34,686 nucleotides of DNA from Chromatiales bacterium (GCA_026999335.1 JALTPW010000176.1:1-34686), one strand, 5' to 3'; shown: positions 16,235 through 24,067, counted from the stretch's first letter. Program-made: numbers and translations. Notes: generated from the letters alone by a model not told the origin.

Positions 16235-18550
16235 ATGCCGTCGCAAATACGCCAACCGTATAATTTTTTTACTGACGCTGCCGGCCATGCAATTGAATAT
16301 GGGCTGGTGTATATCGGAAAAGCCGGCTTAGAGCCATCATCGCATGATATTCCAATTTATTGGGATCCAAATTTGACTGTTCCTGCTAAACAACCGTTGG
16401 AGATTAAGGACGGATTATTGAGCAGGGATGGGTCGCCCGGTGTTGTATTTACTCCTGAGCCTGACTATTCTATTAAGGTAGTTGATAAGTCGGGCAACGT
16501 TATTTACAGTGAATTACATGCGTCACTTGTTAACGGACAAGTAATTGCTACTGGATACATAAAGATCGTTGATTCAATTGCTGCATTACGTAATGAGGAA
16601 CCTGTTTATGACGGGCAAGAAGTAGAATTATTGGGCCATTCAGTGCCTGGTAAGGGCGGGGGTACGTTTTTCTATGATGCGTCTGATACCTCATCATCGG
16701 ATGATAACGGGACTGTTATTGTTACGCCATCAGGAGCGCGTTGGAAACGCAAAGTAGCGTCATACATAACACCGTATGATTTTGGCGCATCTGGAATTGC
16801 TGGTGTCGACGATTATGCGGCGCTAAAGAGCGCGATGTTAGCGACTTACCCTTTGTTGATACCGCATGGAACGTTCGAGATGTCTGGGTGGCTTCCGGTG
16901 CCATCGAACAAAGTGGTTAAATTTGATGGGTGGTTGAAAGTCGTTAATCCAGTTCCACAGTACGAAGCTGCGCTGACGATGTCGACGCAATTGAACGGAT
17001 TTCAATCGAAAGACGTAGTAATTATTAATCCGCAGATAGATATGAACTATGCGCCGGCGGGCAACGGGATCATATTCAGAGATGGTACCGAAAACGTCCG
17101 CGTAATTGGTGGGAGAATTAAAAATTGTGCCCATGATAAAAATGGGTACGGCGGAGGACGAGCTTTCAACGTTGAGGCTGGCACTTCTGATGTGTCTATT
17201 CCCTCTAACATCCAAGTTACTGGCGCCACAATAGAGAATTGTTACCAAGCAATTAACGTGGCAGGAAATCAGGACAGCAAGGAAAAGAACATCATATTTT
17301 CCGGTATTTTGGCCTATAACTGCGAAATACTTATTGGCCTGTCTGGTAATAGCGTCGGGTTCCCACATAGTGGCGACATTGCGGGTTGTTTTATTTCTGG
17401 TGTAACAGCGTTCAATGTTGGAAATTCTACGACGTACGCAAGACCGCACGGCATAATTAATTCTAACAGAGGATGTAACGCCGTTATAACTGACATCAAG
17501 GTGTACAATGACGCAACTTATTCAACATCAGGGAACGGCGTCGGGTCAGTTTTTATGGGTGAAGCAGCTAATGTGACACTTGATAACATTGATGTCGACG
17601 GCGATCTGATCGATGTCGTAAATATCAACTCGTACGCGGAAGTTGATGCTTTGCCTGTTTATAAGTACGGGTCGAGAGGGTTAAGATTTCGAATTACACA
17701 CCGCGGTGTAACTCAAAATACCATTAATTACGCGTATACATACGATCCTACGCTTACGGAAACGGAAGGTGACTCAAATCCGTCAAATTGCGTATTTGAT
17801 ATCGATACTGAACAAGTAGCATCTGATTTGCCACTGCCTGCAACGGTGGCGAGCTACCCGTCACTCTATGTTAAATTGCGTGAAGTCACAAATAATGCGT
17901 ACTGGGAAGGTTTCGCGGAGCAATTACAATCAGAGAAATTCTCCAATTTCTCAAACGCGAAATACTTTGGCGCGCCTATCACGATAAGCGACGGCGCTAA
18001 TAATAGATCCGGCGGCCTCTCAATTAGGAGTTTTGCGCCAGTTCTGAGGTTTAAGGACCTGTCAACTTCTGCGCATTGGTGGGAGGCGTACGTTGACGGA
18101 AATTTATTCCACATGGGCATCAGTGTTGATAGCGGCGCAACCTGGAATGAGTACTTTACATTCGCCCCAAATTATTTCAAACCGTTCAATACCAACAGTG
18201 TTGATTTGGGGCAGAGCGGTGTAAGCTCATGGCGCAATTTGTTCGTGCAGAATCCGGTCACAGTTACGTCTGATGCACGTACGAAGAAAAATGTGATCAA
18301 TGAAAACCTGGGATTGGACTTTATAATGAAGCTAAGACCGGTTCAGTATAACCACGTTGACGATGACGGCCACGTCCACCATGGATTGATAGCGCAAGAA
18401 CTTAGGGATGTTTTACGTGGATTCGGCCTCAGTAATACGATATACGACGATCCGGAAGTTGGGTACATGTCTATCAGGTACGAGGAACTTATCCCGATAA
18501 TCATCAAAGCGATACAGGAGATGGTACGGCGTGGATCAAACGATAATTAA
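16235..18550 (+). CDS. Tailspike with P22-like head-binding domain and S74 chaperone domain
   Basis: A 771-aa receptor-binding protein. Residues 1-105 resemble the P22 gp9 head-binding domain (QIRQPYNFFTDAAGHAIEYGLVYIGKAG, then IPIYWD). Residues about 170-480 show beta-helix-like repeats (VRVIGGRIKNC, IQVTGATIENCYQAINVAG), typical of pectate-lyase-like spikes that bind or cut surface polysaccharide. The C-terminus is a Peptidase_S74 intramolecular chaperone: it begins at SDARTKKNV (Ser679, the expected autocleavage site), with HHGLIAQEL and YEELIPIIIKAIQEM following, and would be cut off after trimer folding. The ATG at 16235 is preferred to an upstream start because GGGAGA precedes it. Its end overlaps the next gene by 20 bases. 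Confidence 0.88.
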   Translation: MPSQIRQPYNFFTDAAGHAIEYGLVYIGKAGLEPSSHDIPIYWDPNLTVPAKQPLEIKDGLLSRDGSPGVVFTPEPDYSIKVVDKSGNVIYSELHASLVNGQVIATGYIKIVDSIAALRNEEPVYDGQEVELLGHSVPGKGGGTFFYDASDTSSSDDNGTVIVTPSGARWKRKVASYITPYDFGASGIAGVDDYAALKSAMLATYPLLIPHGTFEMSGWLPVPSNKVVKFDGWLKVVNPVPQYEAALTMSTQLNGFQSKDVVIINPQIDMNYAPAGNGIIFRDGTENVRVIGGRIKNCAHDKNGYGGGRAFNVEAGTSDVSIPSNIQVTGATIENCYQAINVAGNQDSKEKNIIFSGILAYNCEILIGLSGNSVGFPHSGDIAGCFISGVTAFNVGNSTTYARPHGIINSNRGCNAVITDIKVYNDATYSTSGNGVGSVFMGEAANVTLDNIDVDGDLIDVVNINSYAEVDALPVYKYGSRGLRFRITHRGVTQNTINYAYTYDPTLTETEGDSNPSNCVFDIDTEQVASDLPLPATVASYPSLYVKLREVTNNAYWEGFAEQLQSEKFSNFSNAKYFGAPITISDGANNRSGGLSIRSFAPVLRFKDLSTSAHWWEAYVDGNLFHMGISVDSGATWNEYFTFAPNYFKPFNTNSVDLGQSGVSSWRNLFVQNPVTVTSDARTKKNVINENLGLDFIMKLRPVQYNHVDDDGHVHHGLIAQELRDVLRGFGLSNTIYDDPEVGYMSIRYEELIPIIIKAIQEMVRRGSNDN

Positions 18551-18785
18551 TTGGCTTTTAGGCTTGTTCGGCATGGTAATTGGTATTCTCATGCGATCAC
18601 TGTGGCAAGCGGTTCGCGATCTGCAAACTGCTGATAATAGCCTGGCCGAGAAAGTCAGTGCTGTAGAGGTCTTGGTTGCGGGGCAGTACGTTAAACGCGA
18701 CGACTTCAACAGGTTCTCCGAGGCAATGTTCAGAAAGTTGGACCGCATAGAAGACAAACTCGATGGCAAGATGGACAAGGAGTGA
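18531..18785 (+). CDS. Small membrane protein, probable lysis accessory
   Basis: An 84-aa protein with one N-terminal membrane segment (about residues 6-24, INWLLGLFGMVIGILMRSLW) and a charged, probably coiled-coil cytoplasmic tail (LQTADNSLAEKVSAVEVLVAG...FRKLDRIEDKLDGKMDKE). The GTG start at 18531 has AGGAG upstream and overlaps the tailspike gene by 20 bases. Position before the holin and endolysin suggests a lysis role (pinholin, antiholin or XhlA-like), but no specific family is proved. Confidence 0.7.
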   Translation: MDQTIINWLLGLFGMVIGILMRSLWQAVRDLQTADNSLAEKVSAVEVLVAGQYVKRDDFNRFSEAMFRKLDRIEDKLDGKMDKE

Positions 18786-18788
18786 CTT

Positions 18789-19247
18789 ATGCTAGACTTA
18801 TTGAGCAGAGTCTTCGGAAGTGAGCGCGCGCTACAAAAGACCGTCGACAACGTGGCGCGTGGACTCGATGCCTTGGTTTACACTGACGAGGAACGCGCTG
18901 CGGCCGCCGCCAAGGATCGGTCAGAAGCCCGCGCCATGGTCGTCCAGTGGATGGCGGCGACGCAGGGACAGAATCTGGCACGACGGCTTATCGCATTAGC
19001 GGTCACGGCCACCTGGTTAGGAACGTATTTGATCGGTTTCGCGTTGAGCGCAGCTGCGGTTTTTGCGGACGACTCTGGAACCATCACAGCTGCTAAGTTG
19101 CAAGCCGCGTCGGAAATCGCGTCGCGGGCGTCGAGTGAAATGAACTCAGCGGTCATGTTGATTTTAGCATTCTACTTTGCCGCGCCCCACATGGGCACTC
19201 TGGCAAAGGCTGTTACTAACCGGTTTGCGTCAAAGGGGGTAAAGTAA
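18789..19247 (+). CDS. Holin, Holin_3TM-type
   Basis: A 152-aa membrane protein that resembles the Holin_3TM family (described as a three-TM holin associated with gene-transfer-agent and phage release). The family-like soluble N-terminus (ALDALVYTDEERAAAAAKDRSEA, then TQGQNLARRLIALAV) leads into hydrophobic segments at about residues 66-92 and 118-135. It would permeabilise the inner membrane to free the endolysin. It starts four bases after the preceding gene and overlaps the endolysin gene by one base. Confidence 0.8.
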   Translation: MLDLLSRVFGSERALQKTVDNVARGLDALVYTDEERAAAAAKDRSEARAMVVQWMAATQGQNLARRLIALAVTATWLGTYLIGFALSAAAVFADDSGTITAAKLQAASEIASRASSEMNSAVMLILAFYFAAPHMGTLAKAVTNRFASKGVK

Positions 19248-19633
19248 TGTTTACATTCTCAAAACGTTCTCTCGAGAGAATGCGCGGCGTCGACCAGCGA
19301 CTTCAAGAGGTTGCCCACCGTGCTTTGCAAATCACCAAAATCGACTTCGGCATCCCTGAATTTGGTGGGCGCCGCTTAGCTGAAGAGCAATACAAGCTTT
19401 ACGTTGCCGGAAAAAGCAAGGCTGATGGGTACCTCAAGCGGAGTAATCACCAGGACGGGCGCGCGCTCGACGTCTATGCATACGTTGACAACCGCGCGTC
19501 ATGGGAGCGCGAACATCTAGCCATGGTGGCGGCCGCCATGCTGCAAGCGGCAGGTGAGTTAGGAGTTAGATTGCGCTGGGGTGGGTTGTGGCGAAGCTTT
19601 GAGGACTTACCGCATTTTGAGCTCGTTGATTAA
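19247..19633 (+). CDS. Endolysin, M15 zinc peptidase
   Basis: A 128-aa peptidoglycan peptidase of the M15 (VanY/T5-endolysin-like) class. Zinc ligands are visible as H68 and D75 in SNHQDGRALD and H123 in LPHFELVD. The N-terminus FTFSKRSLERMRGVDQRL and the AEEQYKLYVAGKSKADGY segment are typical of phage L-alanyl-D-glutamate or D-Ala-D-Ala peptidases. There is no signal peptide and no wall-binding domain, so it depends on the holin and fits a Gram-negative host. The ATG overlaps the holin stop (TAATG). It is the last gene of the rightward arm. Confidence 0.92.
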   Translation: MFTFSKRSLERMRGVDQRLQEVAHRALQITKIDFGIPEFGGRRLAEEQYKLYVAGKSKADGYLKRSNHQDGRALDVYAYVDNRASWEREHLAMVAAAMLQAAGELGVRLRWGGLWRSFEDLPHFELVD

Positions 19634-19925
19634 AGGCCCGGCCCGCGCTTCGTCAGTGTTAATTCACCTGCCTCTCCCACCACCGGCATCTGTACGGCAT
19701 CGGTAATGGAAGGACTCACGCGGCTTTCGACGCCATGCCTTTGGCGTACCGGGGATCTGGATAGAACTTATCCGCCAGACGCAGTCCAGTTCCACGCGGC
19801 GGTCGCTCTGTCCGATAGCCCGGCCACCTGGCATAATTGGTGGCCCAGTTGACCACCCAAGGAGTTCACGTGGCCAGCACGTGAACATTACAATATACTC
19901 GAGCCATATAAATTGCCACATTTGC
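19634..19925. other. Convergent intergenic region between the two arms
   Basis: The region lies between the rightward endolysin and the leftward dCMP deaminase. A 116-aa minus-strand reading frame (19664-20014) spans it, but it overlaps the deaminase, lacks a ribosome site and shows no familiar motif, so it is not called. The main structure is the palindrome at 19864-19886. A weaker CCACC/GGTGG stem lies near 19825-19845. I saw no tRNA or other RNA gene. Confidence 0.6.
19864..19886. terminator. Perfect palindromic hairpin, possible bidirectional terminator
   Basis: GTTCACGTG (19864-19872) and CACGTGAAC (19878-19886) form a perfect 9-bp stem with a 5-base loop between converging operons. No long T-run follows in either direction, so an intrinsic terminator is plausible but not classic. 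It could also be a protein-binding site. Confidence 0.45.
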
Positions 19926-20396
19926 CTACTTAACCGATTTAAAATCTGCCCATCTACCCCTCGCCGCCTCTTCCCAAAGCTTCCGCGCCTCACCATCGTG
20001 AGCGTAGCGTTCACTGAAGATAATTTTCTGGCACGTGGTGTTGAGTAACAGCTTTGCGCACGTCACGCACGGGGAAGTTGTAACGTAACACGCATAAATC
20101 TTGTCGACGTCTTTGCATTGCAACAAGGCATTCTGCTCAGCGTGGATCGCCCTGCAATTATCGAGGTCCTCCCCGCTTGCCGCATTCGCACCGCTACACG
20201 CATGTAGAAACCCATTTTGGGTTCGTTCATTGCAATGTGGTACTCCGCGCGCGACGCCGTTGTAGCCCGTTGATAGCACACGACCGCTGGAATCAACCAG
20301 GACACAACCGACTTGCCTGCGCGCACATGTGCTCCTAAGCGCTGTAACCTCTGCCAGCATTAACGCCCACTCATCGATAGATAGTCGCTTAACCAT
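19926..20396 (-). CDS. Deoxycytidylate (dCMP) deaminase
   Basis: A 156-aa zinc deaminase that converts dCMP to dUMP. The catalytic motif HAE is at residues 85-87 (CRAIHAEQNA) and the second zinc motif PCxxC at 109-113 (SPCVTCAK). An extra Cys/His-rich insertion (PHCNERTQNGFLHACSGAN, residues 53-71) is common in phage and eukaryotic dCMP deaminases and often binds a structural zinc. The start is the ATG at 20396, which overlaps the end of the TS-family gene by eight bases; a longer frame upstream has no ribosome site. The allosteric dCTP/dTTP site cannot be judged. It is the last gene of the leftward arm. Confidence 0.9.
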   Translation of the reverse strand: MVKRLSIDEWALMLAEVTALRSTCARRQVGCVLVDSSGRVLSTGYNGVARGVPHCNERTQNGFLHACSGANAASGEDLDNCRAIHAEQNALLQCKDVDKIYACYVTTSPCVTCAKLLLNTTCQKIIFSERYAHDGEARKLWEEAARGRWADFKSVK

Positions 20397-21195
20397 TAGA
20401 CGCCTCCCACCAACGCAACCTGTCACCTTTTGACGTGTCACGCAACATTGCTAGACGATCGAGCAACTCAAATTCGTCGAGGTGCAAAATTTCAGGTGTT
20501 AATGGTTGATCGTCTTCGTCAGAGCATCTATGGTGCGCGCTAAGCCGGAGCACATCAATAGCACTCTTCTTGTCAGTATCATATAAATGGGACGATGCTG
20601 CGGTCAAGAAAAGTATCCCGGGTTTCGCGCATACCGCAGCAGTGTTTAACTTTGCGCAGACCATGTGCGCTAGCATGCTGAAATTGAATACGTCATAAGG
20701 CAGTCCGAGCCACAGATCTGACGACCGCATAAACACGTGGCAATTCAGTTTGCCACGGCGTAGCGAAAATGAAATCGCAACCGTGCACGGCACATCCTTG
20801 GTTTCTGGTGGGTTCTCACGCCAAATAGTTAGTGTGGCCTGGCGTGTGTAGGAATCGCGTTTTAGCGCTGATATAACGTAATGCAACTGTGATTGGATGC
20901 GCGGGCCATACGCGCCAAAGAATGTAACACCGTCGTCGCTGTAATCAGCGATACGCTCATTGTACGACGCGATTGATGCTACTCGGTGATCGCCGGTAAG
21001 AATCCAAAACGCCTCAGCGGCCATAAATCGATACGATAATTTACGCTCCTTGATCGTGAGGACTGGGCGGCGCATATCAACTGTAAATGTTTGGTGCAAC
21101 AGCTCCGTTGTTACAGTGCCGCGCGGAGTAGCGATATCACCAAACTCGAGCATTCGATCCAACGCGTCTAGCCACATCGAATTAAACGATCTCAT
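20389..21195 (-). CDS. Thymidylate-synthase-family enzyme, possibly dCMP-specific (hydroxy)methylase
   Basis: A 268-aa folate-dependent pyrimidine C5-methyltransferase/hydroxymethylase homologue. Conserved TS-like residues: E61 (AEAFWIL), Y96 (GAYGPR), the nucleophile C137 in KDVPCT, R157-S-S-D (MRSSDLWLGLP), H203 and Y205 (SSHLY). Unusual residues: D168 in LPYDVF, where dUMP-specific TS has the pyrimidine-selecting Asn (PFNIA in E. coli ThyA), Thr after the catalytic Cys instead of His, and no tryptophan in the 75-90 loop. T4 dCMP hydroxymethylase also has Asp at the selecting position. The ATG at 21195 has GAGGAGG upstream; an upstream TTG is rejected. It overlaps the kinase gene by 14 bases. 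Product identity (dTMP, hm-dCMP or 5-methyl-dCMP) is open. Confidence 0.85.
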   Translation of the reverse strand: MRSFNSMWLDALDRMLEFGDIATPRGTVTTELLHQTFTVDMRRPVLTIKERKLSYRFMAAEAFWILTGDHRVASIASYNERIADYSDDGVTFFGAYGPRIQSQLHYVISALKRDSYTRQATLTIWRENPPETKDVPCTVAISFSLRRGKLNCHVFMRSSDLWLGLPYDVFNFSMLAHMVCAKLNTAAVCAKPGILFLTAASSHLYDTDKKSAIDVLRLSAHHRCSDEDDQPLTPEILHLDEFELLDRLAMLRDTSKGDRLRWWEASNG

Positions 21196-22096
21196 TGTAA
21201 ACCTCCTCAATTACCTGGATTAATTGATACGGACCGGTGGCATCGAAGCGTTTAGCGTATTGCGGATGCGGCACCTGGATAACGCCCAATCCGTACCCAC
21301 GCGCAACTGCTGCAGCCTCACGACCAAGCGCAATGTACGGCGCACCACTAGGTAGTAGACTGAGGTCTTGGTCGGCGTTGACCCACAGCAAATCTGCCTC
21401 GCTAACATTCGCGTCTTCAAGCTGTCTTGTTAACCACTGGCTGCATCCGCTGCCGCTAAACGATGCGAAAGGCCATTGGTAATGCGGGTCGAGATTTTTT
21501 CGCTGCGCAAAGCGTTCGCCAATTAAAATTACCGGAGCGCACCAATTGCCAGCACTGGCCAACTTAAGCGGGTGCAGCATTGACCTACGAGCAGCAACAA
21601 GTACTTGCTTCAGCTCCGGCTCGACTGTGTAGTCGTAATCAACGACCGGCAAACTAGTTTGCTGCTCACGGTAGAGCCGATAGATTTCACGCAATTGGTG
21701 CTCATTGTCTAAGTATTCTCGGTGCGCGCGTTCCCTGAACGTCCGCAATATGTGGTGCAATGGTGGCGCGCACCTGACCACAACAGCGCCACACCGCCAC
21801 GCTAACCGTTCAAGCATACGTTTGGTGGCCGCCCCAAGACGGTCGGCTCCCTGACGGAAAACTTTGCCGTATGGGTACTCGCTCAACCACGACCGGTCGA
21901 ACACGACATCCTGGTACCCGAGCACCGCTGGTAGCATTGTCTCGACGTACATGCGCGCCAGTCCTGTGCTAACGTGCGGCAGCGCGTCAAAATGCACATA
22001 CCGCGCTCCGGTGGCTTCGGCGTAGGCCTTCGCTGCGGTGGTTTTACCGCTGCAATCCGGCCCCTCGAAGATCGTCAGTCGTCGGCTTGTGTCCAT
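21182..22096 (-). CDS. dNMP/thymidylate-kinase-like protein fused to a second domain
   Basis: A 304-aa two-part protein. Residues 1-170 form a P-loop nucleoside/nucleotide kinase: Walker A GPDCSGKTT (12-20), DRSWLSEYPYG (67-77), and an Arg-rich lid region (RTFRERAHREYLDNEHQLREIY, 118-139). Residues about 187-284 form a second domain: LIGERF (191-196), WPFASFSGSGCSQWL, then YIALGREAAAVARGYGLGVIQVPHPQYAKRF. The PHP motif and alternating beta/alpha pattern recall the uracil-DNA-glycosylase fold, but this is a weak impression. The kinase would phosphorylate a (possibly modified) dNMP from the TS-like enzyme. ATG at 22096 after GAGGAGGTG; overlaps the MazG-like gene by 22 bases. Confidence 0.8.
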   Translation of the reverse strand: MDTSRRLTIFEGPDCSGKTTAAKAYAEATGARYVHFDALPHVSTGLARMYVETMLPAVLGYQDVVFDRSWLSEYPYGKVFRQGADRLGAATKRMLERLAWRCGAVVVRCAPPLHHILRTFRERAHREYLDNEHQLREIYRLYREQQTSLPVVDYDYTVEPELKQVLVAARRSMLHPLKLASAGNWCAPVILIGERFAQRKNLDPHYQWPFASFSGSGCSQWLTRQLEDANVSEADLLWVNADQDLSLLPSGAPYIALGREAAAVARGYGLGVIQVPHPQYAKRFDATGPYQLIQVIEEVYNEIV

Positions 22097-22485
22097 GAAA
22101 GCACCTCCTCGAGCCCAGTTTCAGGCCCCTGCCACCCAGCCGGCTTGACAACATCCAACGTAGTGCCTCGCTTAGAGTCGTCGGATGACTGCGCGCGCTC
22201 CTTTGACATGTTCGCGCGGTGGACGTGTAGCATGCCCAAGTCCCACTGTATTGGGGATACGCCCATGAACAAAGCAGTTCCGTAGGTCACGTAAGCGAGA
22301 TCGAGCAACGCGTCGAAGGCCCGCACGCGATCGCCTTTGTCCAGCGCCTCGCGCAGCTCGTCAAGCTCCTCTTGCAAGAACCTCACACGGAACTCAATCG
22401 CCTCAGAATTCCTGGTGAGCTCGTCACGTTCACCGTTCGGCAGGCCAAACTTTTCGTTGAACTCTCGTACCTTGTAGATACTCAT
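22075..22485 (-). CDS. MazG-like all-alpha nucleotide pyrophosphohydrolase
   Basis: A 136-aa member of the all-alpha NTP pyrophosphatase superfamily (MazG, dUTPase/dCTPase, PRA-PH). The metal-binding helix EELDEL gives E39, E40 and E43, and the second helix has D58 and D62 (FDALLDLAYVTYG). Such enzymes hydrolyse (d)NTPs to monophosphates; T4 gp56 dCTPase/dUTPase belongs to the same superfamily. The C-terminal 45 residues (SKERAQSSDDSKRGTTLDVVKPAGWQGP) resemble the lid/tail of phage MazG proteins. Good ribosome site AAGGAGGG; the ATG overlaps the methyltransferase stop (ATGA). Its substrate cannot be read from the sequence. Confidence 0.8.
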   Translation of the reverse strand: MSIYKVREFNEKFGLPNGERDELTRNSEAIEFRVRFLQEELDELREALDKGDRVRAFDALLDLAYVTYGTALFMGVSPIQWDLGMLHVHRANMSKERAQSSDDSKRGTTLDVVKPAGWQGPETGLEEVLSWTQADD

Positions 22486-23279
22486 TTTGCTGCCCTCCTT
22501 TTAGTGCGGCGTTTCCGCCGAGTTGAAATAGGTTTTCTACAAACCCACAAGTTATTCCGTGCGTGGTCCGGGTACAACGGGCCAAAAATATTGCTCAGCG
22601 CATCGTTGTCATAGTACTCGCGCAACGCCTCTGCCACCTCGGCCACGGCTTCGCGGGAGCACCCACGAGGTTTCCCCTTGCCGATGTGCTTGATGTCCAT
22701 AAACGTACCAAACCGCCGTTCAACTGTAAACCCCTCGGCCTCAACGAGAGTACGGAGCTCCTCGACGGTATACTCGTGGATGTGGTTAGCCGCGTGACGA
22801 CGGCCGTCATAAACAGGCGTGGACATCAGCATTGTGCCACCGGGGCGCAAACAATTGTATGCTGCGCGCAGTAGATTCTTGCCGTGCTTTACCGCCATGT
22901 GCTCAATTACTTCGAGGTGCACCACTACATCGAAGTGGCCGTGCGCGTCGAGCAGTTCCGTGTAACGTGAGGTGAAGTCGAACTCGCCGTAGAAAGTCAA
23001 CCGTTGACTTTTGGACGGTTTCAACTTGTTCAGGTCGACGCCGACGTATTCGCTGACATGTGCGGCGGCGCCGCCTGTCAAAATCTTGCTCAATGGCTTC
23101 TCCTCGCCGCACCCTATTTCAAGGACCTTATCCTTGGCTGTGATATACCGCCGCGCGAAGGACCAACGGAAAAAGTGGGCAGTATAATCGCGGTGTAACG
23201 TCCGCCCGTGCGAGGTTGACTTGAGCTGTGTTGTGTCGAAATCACCCTTGTCCCGTTTCAACTTACGCGTTTTCGGCAT
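22482..23279 (-). CDS. Class I SAM-dependent methyltransferase
   Basis: A 265-aa methyltransferase. The Rossmann-fold SAM motif I is LEIGCG (53-58), the acidic loop is GVDLNK (80-85), then FDVVVHLEVIEHM (116-128) and LRPGGTMLMSTP (144-155), as in UbiG/BioC-like and nucleotide-modifying small-molecule methyltransferases. There is no target-recognition domain or DPPY/ENV motif, so a sequence-specific DNA methylase is unlikely. The C-terminus is strongly basic (RRKRRTKRRAAK). The ATG at 23279 has TTGGAGAAG upstream; 39 residues further upstream read through the neighbouring gene and are dropped. It lies in the nucleotide-metabolism block. Substrate unknown: free nucleotide, DNA base, tRNA or protein are all possible. 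Confidence 0.8.
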   Translation of the reverse strand: MPKTRKLKRDKGDFDTTQLKSTSHGRTLHRDYTAHFFRWSFARRYITAKDKVLEIGCGEEKPLSKILTGGAAAHVSEYVGVDLNKLKPSKSQRLTFYGEFDFTSRYTELLDAHGHFDVVVHLEVIEHMAVKHGKNLLRAAYNCLRPGGTMLMSTPVYDGRRHAANHIHEYTVEELRTLVEAEGFTVERRFGTFMDIKHIGKGKPRGCSREAVAEVAEALREYYDNDALSNIFGPLYPDHARNNLWVCRKPISTRRKRRTKRRAAK

Positions 23280-23823
23280 TTTGCTTCTCCAATTGTCTGC
23301 GGTAGTACGATACGTAACTGCGGCGGTTATTGGCGAGCCCGAACTCGGCCTGCACCTTCGCAAAAATTTCATCGTCGTCGAGCACGCCCTCAGCAATTAA
23401 CGCGCGGAACATTTGCGCCGCGGACTTGTATTTGCTACTATCAACCTGCTGTTTCTTTCGCCTCCGTTTCCGTGAAACGTTGTCTTTGCCGCCTGATGGG
23501 CCGTTACTCCGCGCGGCCTGCAGCTCTATGTCGGCGCGCCACTGATCTGAGATTTGGCAAAATTTCGTCAACGCGTCGACTGCCTCAGTTGAGGCGCCGG
23601 TCGCCCGGGCAAATTCAAGATAATTCGCCGCCGCTTTTTCGATCGGGTAGTCGTCGAGTTTTGTGAATAGCGACGCGACTCTTTCGACAGATATTTGTTC
23701 GATGGTCATTGGCCGGTCAACGACGAGTCTAACAACTTTGGCCATTGACCTGGTGTTTTTCAGCACCAACATCGTGCGCCGATTATGGTCATGGTAAACT
23801 CCGACCAATTTATTTCTTCTCAT
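23263..23823 (-). CDS. Conserved phage protein with C-terminal YYRRQL-type domain
   Basis: A 186-aa protein. The N-terminal half (KMRRNKLVGVYHD...ISVERVASLFTKLDDYPIEKAAANYLEFARATGAS) is mixed; a basic linker (RKRRRKKQQ, about 118-126) leads to a C-terminal 50-residue domain (AAQMFRALIAEGVLDDDEIFAKVQAEFGL...YVSYYRRQLEK). The C-terminal domain is clearly related to the C-terminal half of the protein encoded at 24305-24697, so the phage has two copies. The helical pattern and basic surroundings suggest nucleic-acid or protein binding. Start ATG at 23823, with GAGGTGG upstream. No enzyme motif recognised. Confidence 0.7.
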   Translation of the reverse strand: MRRNKLVGVYHDHNRRTMLVLKNTRSMAKVVRLVVDRPMTIEQISVERVASLFTKLDDYPIEKAAANYLEFARATGASTEAVDALTKFCQISDQWRADIELQAARSNGPSGGKDNVSRKRRRKKQQVDSSKYKSAAQMFRALIAEGVLDDDEIFAKVQAEFGLANNRRSYVSYYRRQLEKQNAENA

Positions 23824-24031
23824 TTTTCCACCTCTCTGCAATCACAAGTAATTCGACCAGGCCAGCCACCCAAACGCGAGATTCTTCGAGCGTAAACGGC
23901 CCGAAGGGCCACCAATGCAGACGGATGTCACCGTTAGCGCGTCGCTCAAGTAGTGCACGTTGTCGTCCACCAAACAAAAGTTTAGCATTATTTTCGCCCA
24001 CGACTATCTCCATATCTTCGACTTTATCCAT
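23810..24031 (-). CDS. Small hypothetical protein, first gene after the second leftward promoter
   Basis: A 73-aa protein (MDKVEDMEIVVGENNAKLLFGGRQRALLERRANGDIRLHWWPFGPFTLEESRVWVAGLVELLVIAERWKNEKK, not a family I know). It is mixed alpha/beta with a Trp-rich centre (HWWPFGPF) and a helical C-terminus. There is no signal, membrane segment or zinc motif. The ATG at 24031 has GGAGAGG upstream and is preferred to an earlier frame-internal start. It is the first gene downstream of the promoter-operator at 24068-24109, so it might be a regulator or early factor, but that is only positional. Confidence 0.65.
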   Translation of the reverse strand: MDKVEDMEIVVGENNAKLLFGGRQRALLERRANGDIRLHWWPFGPFTLEESRVWVAGLVELLVIAERWKNEKK

Positions 24032-24067
24032 TGGGTAACCTCTCCTCAGCAGCAAGATTATGGTTAT

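Noticed and set aside
19664-20014. 116-aa minus-strand open frame in the convergent gap
   Set aside because: It overlaps the dCMP deaminase in another frame, has no familiar motif and no ribosome site.
21196-21210. Upstream TTG start and TTTACA before the TS-family gene
   Set aside because: The TTG belongs to the GAGGAGG ribosome-site region of the ATG at 21195; the TTTACA has no partner half-site or -10.
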